Counted from the first letter of the stretch, positions 45,473 through 54,248 are shown. The stretch: 64,000 bases of DNA from Serratia fonticola (GCF_006715025.1 NZ_VFMK01000002.1:1-64000); one strand, 5' to 3'. Numbers and translations are program-made. The notes: generated from the sequence alone by a model not told the origin.

Positions 45473-46433
45473 TCTGTTTCCTCATCGGTATCTTTTTTTC
45501 AAGGAATCTGTCGACCTCTTCTTCGCTCCTCAGCGGCCAGCGGATGCGGTGCCACTGCAGCTCCTGCACTTGGTCGTCGGTGAACCCTGCGCGGGCCAGC
45601 AGGCCAGCCAGCGTGGCTTCTGTGTCTTCCTCATAGTCGGCAGCCGTGAGCGGGAACGCCTCCGGAACTTCGCGCAGAACGTGCAGCAGGCGCGCCGGTG
45701 CCGGCAGGGCGCGGAGCGTCTCACCAGGCATGATAACTGCCTGCCTGATCGCCTCATTCAGACCGGTGATCCCCTCCGCCTGCAGCGCGGCGTCCAGTTG
45801 GCGGTACCAGGCGTCGGTCCGGTCCGCCGACGCGGTACTGTTTACCGTACCCTCCTCGGGCGTGGCGCTCTCATTGATCTGCACCCGGACTGCAATCCCC
45901 GCCTCATGGCAGGCCTGCAGCCAGGTGGCGACCTGCAGGGGATCGCCCGCCAGGCGCGACACCTGCCCGGCCGAGCTCCACAGCTGCAGGCAGGTGGTAC
46001 CGTCAAGACGGATCACGTAGTCACCCCGGCACGCCAGGTGCCAGCGATCGTCCAGCGCCACCGGCCGGTCGTCAGCCTCCTCTGCCTGACTGCATGGGAC
46101 CAGGGGCAGAACCCGAACCGCCGTCGCGCGCTGTTCCGCCAGGACGCGCGCCTGTTCGTCAGCCAGAAGCGGGGCGGCCAGCGCACGGCCGGCGTCCGTC
46201 AGCTCGACGGCCAGCTGCATGTTCGGGGCACGCAGGGTGCGCAGCCAGCCCGCAGCTTCCATCCGGCGGCAGGAGGCGCGCAGGTTATTGCCGTACACCG
46301 GGGCGTCCCCGCCCTGCGCCAGCACCCGCTCAATATCCCGCGTCGCCACCGGTCCCGGACGTTTCGCATCGAGAGCGGCCAGCACAATCAGTACCCGCCG
46401 CTGCAGCGGTGATGGTCGGCGCGCCTGAGTCAT
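45462..46433 (-). CDS. Winged-helix-like protein of the unknown operon
   Basis: The ATG at 46433 (323 residues) overlaps the preceding stop; a GTG one codon upstream is also possible. The N-terminal 80 residues look like a winged helix (LQRRVLIVLAALDAKRPGPV, then NLRASCRRMEAAGWLRTLRA). A middle domain (about 130-190) and a helical C-terminus follow. GC content is much higher than that of the neighbours, suggesting a different origin. It may sense a signal and regulate the operon, whose upstream DNA holds several repeated ATCATA motifs. Confidence 0.6.
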   Translation of the reverse strand: MTQARRPSPLQRRVLIVLAALDAKRPGPVATRDIERVLAQGGDAPVYGNNLRASCRRMEAAGWLRTLRAPNMQLAVELTDAGRALAAPLLADEQARVLAEQRATAVRVLPLVPCSQAEEADDRPVALDDRWHLACRGDYVIRLDGTTCLQLWSSAGQVSRLAGDPLQVATWLQACHEAGIAVRVQINESATPEEGTVNSTASADRTDAWYRQLDAALQAEGITGLNEAIRQAVIMPGETLRALPAPARLLHVLREVPEAFPLTAADYEEDTEATLAGLLARAGFTDDQVQELQWHRIRWPLRSEEEVDRFLEKKIPMRKQNDA

Positions 46434-46690
46434 CACTTATCCGTCTCCGGCCAGATGAGTTTTCTGAGGCGCTGCTGATCGGCGTCAATGAGCGCTTTGG
46501 CGTGTTCATAATTGTTCAGTGGCGCACCATTGATGGCCAGTTCATACCAGAATCCCAGAATGGCTCCGGCCTTGGCTGACTCGCTGATGTATTTAGCGCC
46601 CTGGCTGTCCAGCTCGCATTCACGGATATGTTCTTCCGCTATCCGGGTCAGCTGCTCATAGCTGAGTGAAAAATTCAATTCCTGATCCAT
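46433..46690 (-). CDS. First gene of the unknown operon, small acidic protein
   Basis: This 85-residue acidic protein (LSYEQLTRIAEEHIRECELD, then GAILGFWYELAINGAPL) has a GGAGCG ribosome site eight bases upstream. No motif recognised. It leads the leftward four-gene cluster. Confidence 0.6.
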   Translation of the reverse strand: MDQELNFSLSYEQLTRIAEEHIRECELDSQGAKYISESAKAGAILGFWYELAINGAPLNNYEHAKALIDADQQRLRKLIWPETDK

Positions 46691-46726
46691 TTTGCACGCT
46701 CCATCTGAAAATGTCCGGTAGGTATA

Positions 46727-46830
46727 AAATCATATTATGAATGATTTAGTGCTAATTTAGTCAACATCATATCAGATATGATTTATTGAATAACGACAAA
46801 TATCATATTTCATTTGATTTTATAGTTGTT
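46727..46830. promoter_or_regulatory. Operator-like ATCATA motif cluster before the unknown operon
   Basis: ATCATATCAGATATGAT (46766-46782) is an inverted repeat with eight-base arms around one A. Related half-sites occur at about 46729 (ATCATATTATGAATGAT) and 46801 (ATATCATATTTCATTTGAT). The stretch is AT-rich and lies upstream of the leftward operon start. Such clustered sites fit a repressor, perhaps the winged-helix protein. Confidence 0.55.
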
Positions 46831-46986
46831 GTCATAAAATCATTCCCTTGTGTGCTTCCTGACGCGGAGATCCGAATTCTGGCAATACCGGAAGTGTCAG
46901 GTACCTTGATGGTTTGAGAAAAACACCGGGTAACGTACGCCAGCTGGAATTTATCTCGCTACGTTACCGACAGACTTGGCTCTGGC

Positions 46987-47865
46987 ATGGATAATGAGGC
47001 AACTGAGATTCCGGAGAAAAAGATGCGTTATATCCAAACCACCACTGCAGCTGATGTCACTGATACACTCAGACAATACCAGGCTGATTTGCTGGCCGGT
47101 CCTTGCTGGATGTCGGTATGGCCACTGATAGAGCGGCTACTGAGTCGTGAGAGTGAAATGCAGTTGGTCTGGCAGAACATTGCCCGGCAGGCGCTGACCT
47201 GGCAGCAATGCTATTGTCTTCTGGAGCAAATCGTACTGGCGGGCCGTTTCAGCAGGCCTGAGATCGTTTCCCGACTGAAAGATGATTATCACCAGCTTGA
47301 AGAACTGAACCGGACTATCAGTAAGACTGCCGGTGATCTGGCAGAGATGATATTGGCCCGTGATGCGATCCTGAACCGGAACGCGTTCACACTTGAGAGA
47401 ACCACACACATCGTGGAACTGATGGAGATGGCTGAAGATAATGATGGGCTTTGCCGTTCTTATCTTCATGAAACGCTCGATGGCCTGACCTGTCGTTATG
47501 ACGGGAAATACTGGCCGAGGCTCCCCGGTATCCTGCAGGTTATAGCCAGAGAGCACCCGGAAATTGAATGCCTGTCAGAAAGTGATCAGACCATCATTAA
47601 CGGACGAGGCAAAGTGCTCCCCGATTATCTTCGCGAATTATTCAGTAACATTGAGAACGTCAGACAGGGTCCATGGGGGCTGCCAAAAGGATTTACGTTG
47701 ACGGACAGCAGCCTGGCAACACTGGCCACTGTAACGCTGGATCATACTGAGGTCATCTCCGCTGATGCAGTAAAAGTACGCCGGAGTGAGTTCAGCAAAA
47801 GAGGAGAACGGGGAGCATGGCCATTTAAGTCACTGAAGGCAGCCGACAGTAGGCCCCTGACATGA
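46987..47865 (+). CDS. Unknown 292-residue soluble protein
   Basis: This is a largely helical protein without signal peptide or membrane segment. The ATG at 46987 may be replaced by the one at 47023 (MRYIQTTTAADV). No catalytic motif is recognised. It converges with the Abi-family gene, and the two stops are only about 55 bases apart. It may belong to the neighbouring defence-like block but shares no operon with it. Confidence 0.6.
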   Translation: MDNEATEIPEKKMRYIQTTTAADVTDTLRQYQADLLAGPCWMSVWPLIERLLSRESEMQLVWQNIARQALTWQQCYCLLEQIVLAGRFSRPEIVSRLKDDYHQLEELNRTISKTAGDLAEMILARDAILNRNAFTLERTTHIVELMEMAEDNDGLCRSYLHETLDGLTCRYDGKYWPRLPGILQVIAREHPEIECLSESDQTIINGRGKVLPDYLRELFSNIENVRQGPWGLPKGFTLTDSSLATLATVTLDHTEVISADAVKVRRSEFSKRGERGAWPFKSLKAADSRPLT

Positions 47866-47920
47866 ACGAAGGCCTTACCCGGTTTCATCTGCCAGATTAT
47901 GCAGTTCACGGCAACAGCAA

Positions 47921-48919
47921 TCATATCCGGATAAAATCCGGGCCGATAATGGCCACAATCCGGGAGTGGTTGGTCAGCCGGATGATTTTTTGCTGCCCGA
48001 GTCCACGCAACAGTTTCCTCACCTCTCTGCTGCGCCGGATATTGAGGCCATTCGTCAGCTGCTGGCGCCCGGTAAAACTCAGCAATCCATCCAGCGTGGC
48101 CAGAGCATTGAAACGGATATGGTGACCTTCGGCCAGAAATGCCCCGTGCCGTGCCGGACTGAGCCAGGACAGCGCTTCCAGCATATCTTCCCACGCCCGG
48201 CGCAGCAGTTGCAGTGACGCCTGCAGGCCGTACACCGGGCGGTTGTAATCAGGTACACCGGTGATCGGATCTTCCTCCTGAAATTTCCATATGGCTTCAT
48301 GGTGCGCTAGCCGGTTACGCAGATCGCGGATGCGGGTAAATTTTTTTTCCAGTATGTGGCGGGGCGTTCCGGCTGGCGCCCCGGGAAAAACAGTCGGGAG
48401 CAGATGGGGCCACAACAGTGAACGATTCCGGGGTTCATCGTAATTTTTCGTCAGGAAATTGGTCCAGAAACCAAAATCCAGTCCGGAGATCACCCGCTCT
48501 GCGGTCGGGGCTTTACCCGCATCACGGATACGTTTTGATACTTTACGGATACAGTCTTCCTCCCAGGCCGTCCGGTCATAAACCGGTTTGCCGTGACGGA
48601 ACAGTTTCTGTCCACGCGCATCGGTTTTGTAACGCTTGTTCTGGCGTATCCAGGTCTTGTCGCCAATGTAACGGGGTAAATCAAAGATCCAGTTAGCATC
48701 GGTACGCCAGTGCCCGACGGCCCCGGGTAACGGATCATGGCGAATACTGTAATCGATGGCATTACGCAGCGTTACCTCGAGGCAGTGCATCAGCGGTTGC
48801 ATGGCCGCAGCAACGGCTTTGTTCCAGTTATACCCGCCCAGCTCCTCACCGGGTTTCAGCTTCAGCACGTCGGTATAAATCTTCAGCCGCTCGGCCGAGA
48901 TATAATCTTCCAGCTGCAT
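47921..48919 (-). CDS. Abi-family abortive infection protein with HEPN motif
   Basis: This 332-residue protein of the Abi-like class has MQLEDYISAERLKIYTDVLK at the start, NAIDYSIR, and the HEPN Rx4-6H motif in RDLRNRLAHHEAI (R201, H206). HEPN proteins of this class are thought to be RNases that stop growth after phage infection. Abi_2-like architecture with a C-terminal basic region. It stands alone with its own ribosome site region and no evident partner. It is a probable phage defence gene. Confidence 0.82.
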   Translation of the reverse strand: MQLEDYISAERLKIYTDVLKLKPGEELGGYNWNKAVAAAMQPLMHCLEVTLRNAIDYSIRHDPLPGAVGHWRTDANWIFDLPRYIGDKTWIRQNKRYKTDARGQKLFRHGKPVYDRTAWEEDCIRKVSKRIRDAGKAPTAERVISGLDFGFWTNFLTKNYDEPRNRSLLWPHLLPTVFPGAPAGTPRHILEKKFTRIRDLRNRLAHHEAIWKFQEEDPITGVPDYNRPVYGLQASLQLLRRAWEDMLEALSWLSPARHGAFLAEGHHIRFNALATLDGLLSFTGRQQLTNGLNIRRSREVRKLLRGLGQQKIIRLTNHSRIVAIIGPDFIRI

Positions 48920-49033
48920 AGTGCCCTCCCGGGCTCAGATCTCAGGGTCAGGTTGACGGGTACGCCAGATACTGGTAAATTTATCCCATCAAGGCGCGGA
49001 TTTCTTCGGACCCGTGCGTTAAAGTTAGTACCG

Positions 49034-49060
49034 GAAAAGCCACCTTCAGGGTGGCTTTTC
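49034..49060 (-). terminator. Strong stem-loop after the RelB-like gene
   Basis: GAAAAGCCACC and GGTGGCTTTTC pair perfectly across a five-base loop, giving T-runs on both strands. It can terminate the leftward RelB-like gene, which ends 36 bases upstream. Confidence 0.85.
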
Positions 49061-49095
49061 TCGTTTCAGCCCACCGGATGCTATTCTTCCCGGAG

Positions 49096-50076
49096 TCAGG
49101 CGCTGTCGTTACCTGAATTTCCCGGCTGGCCGGCATCCGTCCGGATGGAGGCCGATACACAGCCCGACAGGCTGACCACCTCATGAAAATATGCCACCAC
49201 CTGGTCAAGGAAATCCACATCAAATCCGGTCATCGGCTCCGATGTCGTTTCCACATACTCTGTCACCTTCGTGGCCAGCAGACGGGTGTCATGTCTCAGC
49301 CTGGCCAGCGCCACGTCCTGTTCCGATGTGCCAAGCCGCTTATATTTTTTCTCGGCTTCCCCGATCGCCAGAGTCATTCGTTGCTGCCAGGCGCGGGCGA
49401 TCATATAGGAGATATGTTCACGTGTGGACTCCGTCGCACAGCCCAGCGCTTCCTGAATATCACGCAGCATAAAACGGATCAGCGTCTCCGCAGAGACCGA
49501 GGTGTTCGCCATCGCCTGCAGCTCATCAATGGCCTTTGCCGCCTGGGCTAATACGGGCTCCATTTCGTCCAGGTCCCTCTGCTGAACCGGGCGAGTGTTC
49601 ATATGGACACAGCTCACCGCCTTGCGCAGGCACCCGACCAGGGACGGGAAATACTCGATGCAGCGGGAGAACATCACCGACTGGAAGGGATCCCCGCCAT
49701 TGATTTTTTCCAGTTGCGAGGGGGCCTGGCGGATCACGGACTCATTTCGCTGGTAAAATTCATAGGCCGCATTGATTGCATCAATATGCGTCCGCAGCTT
49801 ATCCAGCGGCGTCATCTGGTCCACCTGTAACTCATTCCGGCAAAAGGCCCGCCAGTTAACATAAGCCTCACGGAACTGGAAAATGGCTTCCTGAAACACC
49901 TCTTCCGGGTTTAACGCGACCGGGCGAAATTCGATCACCACAGGAAGGGTGCCATTCTGCGCGATGTACTCCATAATGCCCTGCAGGTAACTGCCGGCAC
50001 TGTAACCCTGCTGCTCAAGAACCTTGTCAGCGCGCATTTTTGACTCATCGCTGAGACGAAAGCTTATCTGTGCCAT
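49096..50076 (-). CDS. RelB/DinJ-type RHH protein with long C-terminal domain
   Basis: The ATG at 50076 is chosen, since MAQISFRLSDESKMRADKVL starts the RHH strand and helix typical of RelB/DinJ antitoxins (about residues 1-50). A helical domain of about 270 residues follows, which is unusual because DinJ proteins are normally under 100 residues. No toxin gene stands next to it. The long domain may replace a toxin partner or do something else, such as partition or regulation. Confidence 0.7.
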   Translation of the reverse strand: MAQISFRLSDESKMRADKVLEQQGYSAGSYLQGIMEYIAQNGTLPVVIEFRPVALNPEEVFQEAIFQFREAYVNWRAFCRNELQVDQMTPLDKLRTHIDAINAAYEFYQRNESVIRQAPSQLEKINGGDPFQSVMFSRCIEYFPSLVGCLRKAVSCVHMNTRPVQQRDLDEMEPVLAQAAKAIDELQAMANTSVSAETLIRFMLRDIQEALGCATESTREHISYMIARAWQQRMTLAIGEAEKKYKRLGTSEQDVALARLRHDTRLLATKVTEYVETTSEPMTGFDVDFLDQVVAYFHEVVSLSGCVSASIRTDAGQPGNSGNDSA

Positions 50077-50682
50077 AGTGACCTCTTTGTTGTGTGGCAT
50101 GCAATGAAATGACAATCAGGCATTATCTCACTTTACGTGCTATATGATGTTCAATATATCACAACGCACATTGTTAGCAATATGAAACCATGCTTTCTTA
50201 TTGTCATGTTGCGACATAAAACCGTATCTGCGAGCTAAAACGCCATGAGCGGGAGGGCTGGGGTTTGCTTTCTGTATCCGGATCCGGAAATTGGTTGTTC
50301 CGGATCTCAACGAACGGCACCGGCGCGCAGCGGCGCAGAAACACAATATGTACCACGCCATCAGCTGCGGTTTCGTCTATATATAGTGTTTACCCCCTGC
50401 CCCGTGACCGCCCGCTCACCACCGGAAATGAGCGCTTTGCTTATTCCCTGACCGTGCTACACTTCCGGAAACTGCGAAATAAAGCAAAAATCGGATCACC
50501 CCGACACGGTCCTCCGGTAATTTAACGGCGTTTCTATATGGCTGCTTATTATCATCCTGGAAATGATGACAGCAGGGGAAAATCATCCGGGTGACAGACG
50601 CAGGGTTGTGCGCAGCGGATTGCGCTGCGCGTCATAATTACTCTTAGTGACTATTTGTCAGCAGACCAGAAAGGAGATCAGG
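50077..50682. other. Gene-free stretch between the RelB-like and DUF3223 genes
   Basis: I see no convincing gene in this 606-base stretch. It contains small inverted repeats, for example GATCCGGA with TCCGGATC near 50280-50305, and a TATATATAG run near 50381. It could include the recombination site of the downstream ResD-like recombinase, but no 11-13-bp core pair could be assigned. Confidence 0.4.
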
Positions 50683-51036
50683 ATGGGACGTTCAATACCG
50701 GTCAGAATTGGCGAAAGACAATTTGCTTCTAAAGACGCTGCAAAACGTTATTTTATGGATCAGCGTGAAGCCGTGAAAAAGTCAGGCCCGATCCGTGAAG
50801 GGCAATTATTTGAGGAGCTCAGGGAGCTCTATACCCGCTATTGTGAAATCACAGACTATCCCCTAGGCAACCGGGAGATTTACGCGTTCAGCGTGGATTA
50901 TGAAACACGTCATACCAACCAGAACTATGGCACGCATCTGTGCTACTGGGTGCAGTTTTCACCTAAAGACAGATTGTCCTTTTCGGTCAGAGAAGCGGTG
51001 GATGAGATCGCCAAAGCTGCTGCTGAACAACCCTAA
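50683..51036 (+). CDS. DUF3223 family protein
   Basis: The ATG at 50683 follows AGGAGAT; an upstream start at 50647 lacks a ribosome site. The 117-residue protein resembles DUF3223: FASKDAAKRYFMDQREAVKKSG, then YAFSVDYETRHTNQNYGTHLCYW. DUF3223 is a small alpha/beta domain of unknown role, seen in plasmids and phages. It leads a rightward cluster with a membrane protein and ResD. Confidence 0.75.
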   Translation: MGRSIPVRIGERQFASKDAAKRYFMDQREAVKKSGPIREGQLFEELRELYTRYCEITDYPLGNREIYAFSVDYETRHTNQNYGTHLCYWVQFSPKDRLSFSVREAVDEIAKAAAEQP

Positions 51037-51069
51037 CAGTAGGCGGGATTTCTCAATAAAGGAACAAAC

Positions 51070-51759
51070 ATGGCTGACTGGTTTATTGCCACTGAGGGCG
51101 TGAAGATCGTCAAAGACAGCGCCGACCTGTGGCCGCAGATCATCACGGCGGTTTCGTCCGCCGGCGCGGCACTGGCGGGCGTTTGCCTGGCACATCATTT
51201 TACCCAAAAGCGCGAGGAAAGGGCTGCAGCAGCGAAACAGGCCAGTGAGCGCCTTTTTATCGCCACGGAGCTGGTCTTTTTGCTGGAGCAGTTTGCGGGA
51301 GATTGTTCTCGTGTGACTCATGATTCTGGCTACAAAGATGACAACAAGCAGAGACAATTCAGCGTAAAAACACCCTATCTCGATCTATCTAAAACTTCAG
51401 GAGACTGGCGAACCTTGCCGGAAAGGCTGGTATACCGCATACGTGAGCTTGCGCTACAGCAGGGCGAAGCCGAGTTATTTATTACTCGCCTTACTGAGCC
51501 GAAAGGGGTTCAAGGGATAATCCAAATTGCGCTTTATGACGTTTTCAAGGAACGACAGTATCACTACACCAGGCTCGGGGTAAAAGCAATGATCCAGGCC
51601 CGGCGGTTGAGAAAGCTGACAAAGCTGCCAGTCAGCCAGTTTGATGGCCAAGGCTGGTCCACGCAGTCAGTTCTCTGGCGTGCATGGAGGGAAAAACGTG
51701 CAGATAAAGCGAAACAGCATCGTGATGAAGCTGCAAAAGCGACAGGGGAGTCTCAGTGA
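51070..51759 (+). CDS. Unknown single-span membrane protein
   Basis: This 229-residue protein has one hydrophobic segment near residues 25-45 (IITAVSSAGAALAGVCLAHHF) and a cytoplasmic part rich in charged residues. No recognised domain. Its stop overlaps the next gene start (GTGA). Confidence 0.6.
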   Translation: MADWFIATEGVKIVKDSADLWPQIITAVSSAGAALAGVCLAHHFTQKREERAAAAKQASERLFIATELVFLLEQFAGDCSRVTHDSGYKDDNKQRQFSVKTPYLDLSKTSGDWRTLPERLVYRIRELALQQGEAELFITRLTEPKGVQGIIQIALYDVFKERQYHYTRLGVKAMIQARRLRKLTKLPVSQFDGQGWSTQSVLWRAWREKRADKAKQHRDEAAKATGESQ

Positions 51760-52547
51760 GCAATCTGTCACGTCCTTCGTTTACTACCACTTATCAGCCG
51801 GTTTCGGCTACGCAACTGCCGGTTGCGATTGACTACCCTGCGGCGCTAGCGTTGCGTCAGATGGCCCTTGTGCAGGATGAGCTGCCAAAATACTTGCTGG
51901 CGCCGGAAGTGAGCGCCCTGCTCCACTACGTGCCCGATCTGCATCGGAAAATGCTGTTGGCGACGCTCTGGACCACGGGCGCGCGCATTAACGAAGCCCT
52001 GGCGCTGACACGGAGTGATTTTTCCCTGGCGCCGCCCTACCCGTTCGTGCAGCTGGCCACCCTCAAGCAACGCGCGGAGAAAGCGGCCAGAACGGCTGGC
52101 CGCACTCCCGCTGGCAGTCAGACTCACCGGCTGGTACCGCTTTCTGATGCGAACTATGTCGGTCAGCTGGAGATGATGGTGGCCACGCTGAAGATCCCGC
52201 TGGAGCGACGCAACAAACGCACTGGCAAAACGGAGAAGGCGCGCATCTGGGAAATTACCGATCGCACCGTAAGAACATGGATAAATGAAGCGGTGAACGC
52301 AGCCGCCGCCGACGGGGTGGCCTTTTCGGTACCGGTGACGCCGCACACGTTCCGGCACAGCTATGCCATGCACATGTTGTATGCCGGTATTCCACTGAAG
52401 GTGCTGCAGAGCCTGATGGGCCACAAATCGGTTTCATCTACTGAGGTGTATACGAGAGTGTTTGCACTCGATGTGGCCGCGCGCCACCGGGTGCAGTTTC
52501 AGATGCCGGGGGAGGAAGCGGTGGCTATCCTGAAAGGTCACCCGTGA
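51756..52547 (+). CDS. resD: ResD-like tyrosine recombinase (multimer resolution)
   Basis: This 263-residue tyrosine recombinase starts at GTG within the preceding stop. The catalytic residues are readable: R77 (TTGARINEALAL), K104, H197 and R200 (TPHTFRHSYAM), H223 (GHKSVSSTEV) and Y232. F plasmid ResD, a resolvase of plasmid dimers, has this length and layout. It should turn multimers to monomers at an as yet unassigned site. Confidence 0.9.
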   Translation: MSNLSRPSFTTTYQPVSATQLPVAIDYPAALALRQMALVQDELPKYLLAPEVSALLHYVPDLHRKMLLATLWTTGARINEALALTRSDFSLAPPYPFVQLATLKQRAEKAARTAGRTPAGSQTHRLVPLSDANYVGQLEMMVATLKIPLERRNKRTGKTEKARIWEITDRTVRTWINEAVNAAAADGVAFSVPVTPHTFRHSYAMHMLYAGIPLKVLQSLMGHKSVSSTEVYTRVFALDVAARHRVQFQMPGEEAVAILKGHP

Positions 52548-52616
52548 GACTATCAGCCTAGTTTCGTAAAGCTCGCTTTGACGAATGCATTTTTCTAACA
52601 TGGCACAAAGAAAAAA

Positions 52617-52634
52617 AGGCCGCTGGCGCGGCCT
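52617..52634 (-). terminator. Intrinsic terminator on the minus strand
   Basis: AGGCCGC and GCGGCCT pair around a four-base loop, and the leftward transcript continues with TTTTTTTTC. It is the likely end for leftward transcription from the parA/RHH genes or the remnant above it. Confidence 0.85.
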
Positions 52635-52645
52635 GATGGAACGAG

Positions 52646-52849
52646 TTAAAAGCCGTTCCGGCTGGAGCAGGATTTGAAGAGCCGCACCCACTCAATGATC
52701 TCATCAAGTTGTCTGTTGTCCTGTTCCTCACAGTTATAAATGCTAGCCCATTTGCAGTTTTTGTGAGTTGGCACCCGATTCCAGTTGCAGTTAAGGTGAG
52801 CGCAAAATTTGTGCTGATTGCGAGTCCGACTGTTTTCGATTGTGAGCCG
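52646..52849 (-). pseudogene. Cysteine-rich coding remnant without a start
   Basis: The minus-strand frame from 52849 to TAA at 52646-52648 encodes 67 residues, including CAHLNCNWNRVPTHKNCKWA and a helical CEEQDNRQLDEIIEWVRLF. The regular cysteines and clean reading suggest a real former gene, but no ATG, GTG or TTG start lies in frame after the upstream TAG. The N-terminal part was probably lost at a rearrangement edge. Family not recognised. Confidence 0.5.
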
Positions 52850-52952
52850 CTACAACTAGTTAATAGCTAGATTCACACAATGCTTATTTGATATTATTTT
52901 GATATTAAAATAACAGTAAATTAATGCTGAAATAGTTGTATTGTGATGTTGT

Positions 52953-53237
52953 TTACTCGCTGACCTTTTTCCTACCGGCAATTTGCATACCATAGTCCAA
53001 TATGTTGATACATGACATATTGATGAAGGCTGCGCGGGATTGCCCGTTCTCCGCTGCTGCTTCATCTATACGCTGAATCAGCTCGGGGTCCATCGTGATC
53101 GTGATCTGCTGTTTTTTACCTTTAACGATTCCCTTCGTAGCGGGAATTTTTGCATCAGGGGCGGAATTTATGAACTTCTCTACTGCCTCATTCTTTGAAT
53201 CAGGTAGCTGCGTTTTTGGTTTTTTCTGGATTGCCAT
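52953..53237 (-). CDS. RHH DNA-binding partner of ParA
   Basis: This 94-residue protein has a basic flexible N-terminus followed by a CopG/RHH-type domain (about residues 44-75: KKQQITITMDPELIQRIDEA). It lies 47 bases after a ParA-like ATPase gene. Small RHH proteins of this kind bind the partition site and work with a type Ib ParA. AT-rich direct repeats TTAATATTATTTTGAT occur just before it and in the region upstream of parA. Confidence 0.8.
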   Translation of the reverse strand: MAIQKKPKTQLPDSKNEAVEKFINSAPDAKIPATKGIVKGKKQQITITMDPELIQRIDEAAAENGQSRAAFINMSCINILDYGMQIAGRKKVSE

Positions 53238-53284
53238 TTCATATCACCTATACATTACTTTAATATTATTTTGATTGTATCTAA

Positions 53285-53938
53285 CTATTCAAACAGTATT
53301 GATATGAGAGCATCTAACTCTTGCATTGCTATCTTTTCATGCGAACGTAGTTTCAGTTCACTTACGGTTCTTCCACTGCCTGCAGCATTGGCGTAGACTT
53401 TTCTTTGATAGATGATTTTGTCGAGGATGGGGATATCCTCTTTGTACTCTTCCATCATTTCAAGCATATCTCTGTTGTCGGAGGATCTAGCTTGAGTATC
53501 CGCTTTGTTCAAAAGCGAATAACAGACCAACCCATCTCTAATGCTCCTCGCTTCTTTGATTAGTTCGGCGTTAGCATCCATTGCCCAAGCTTCGAAACTT
53601 CCCGGAGCTGAAGGAACTAAAAGGACGTCTGTGATTGTCAGTGCAGCCCTCATCGCAGTAGAGTCTCGGCCTCCGCATTCAATGATGATATCGTCAAAGT
53701 TATCTTTCTGTTGCAGAACTTGGCTCCTTAACACCGGGCCTTCAGGGTAATGCGAGCAAGCGATACCAGGTTCAACACCGTCTTCTGAACGAACCAAAAT
53801 AGCTGTTTGTGACGAGCCCTGTTTATCACCATCAACTAACCATACCTTCTTGCCTTGTCTAGCCCTTGCTACTGCGATGTTAACCGCGAGAGTAGATTTA
53901 CCTACTCCTCCTTTCGTATTTGCAATTGTTAGTATCAT
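53285..53938 (-). CDS. parA: ParA-family partition ATPase (type Ib)
   Basis: This 217-residue ATPase has deviant Walker A KGGVGKST (residues 9-16), the D-rich VDGDKQGSSQ block, and IIIECGGRDS. It lacks an N-terminal HTH, so the RHH partner should carry out repression. Adjacent to the Rep_3 replicon on one side, it likely gives this second replicon its own stability. Confidence 0.9.
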   Translation of the reverse strand: MILTIANTKGGVGKSTLAVNIAVARARQGKKVWLVDGDKQGSSQTAILVRSEDGVEPGIACSHYPEGPVLRSQVLQQKDNFDDIIIECGGRDSTAMRAALTITDVLLVPSAPGSFEAWAMDANAELIKEARSIRDGLVCYSLLNKADTQARSSDNRDMLEMMEEYKEDIPILDKIIYQRKVYANAAGSGRTVSELKLRSHEKIAMQELDALISILFE

Positions 53939-54110
53939 TTTAATCTCTTTTTAATATTAAAAAACCATCAACATGGTAGTGACTAAAACGCACTAATGTC
54001 AAGGGGAAGATGGTTGGTTTTACGGTAATGTAATATCAACATGATATTAATTTGATGTTAAATTAAATGCAAAATAATTGTTGTGTGATAGTTGGTGTGA
54101 AAGTTGAAAC
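53939..54110. promoter_or_regulatory. Control and partition-site region of the parA system
   Basis: AATATCA-ACA-TGATATT (54032-54048) is an inverted repeat, followed by TTAATTTGATG. Related AT-rich motifs (TAATATTATTTTGAT) recur at about 52888 and 53258. The likely centromere and operator of the ParA/RHH pair; exact limits are not clear. Confidence 0.5.
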
Positions 54111-54190
54111 TCTAGGTAAGGTCTATGGATGTGCCCAAGAAATAAGGTGGGGTCGAAGACCATAGGTTACATAGGTTATGTGGGAAACAG

Positions 54191-54226
54191 GTCAAGTAAG
54201 CTCAGGGATTAAAGAGGCAAAGGGAG
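54191..54226 (+). repeat. Left 36-bp boundary repeat of the iteron array
   Basis: A 36-bp segment starting GTCAAGTAAGCTCAGGGATT recurs with one base change at 54874-54909, the other end of the tandem array. The two copies bracket the array. Confidence 0.75.
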
Positions 54227-54248
54227 GGCGCAGGCTGTAGGGGCCGAC

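Noticed and set aside
45549..46412. Long plus-strand frame opposite the winged-helix gene
   Set aside because: It is a by-product of high GC on the opposite strand; arginine- and glutamine-rich, no ribosome site, and the minus-strand frame has overlapping operon structure.
50245..50525. Small frames in the gap before the DUF3223 gene
   Set aside because: Overlapping frames of arginine/proline-rich composition, no ribosome sites, no protein-like pattern.
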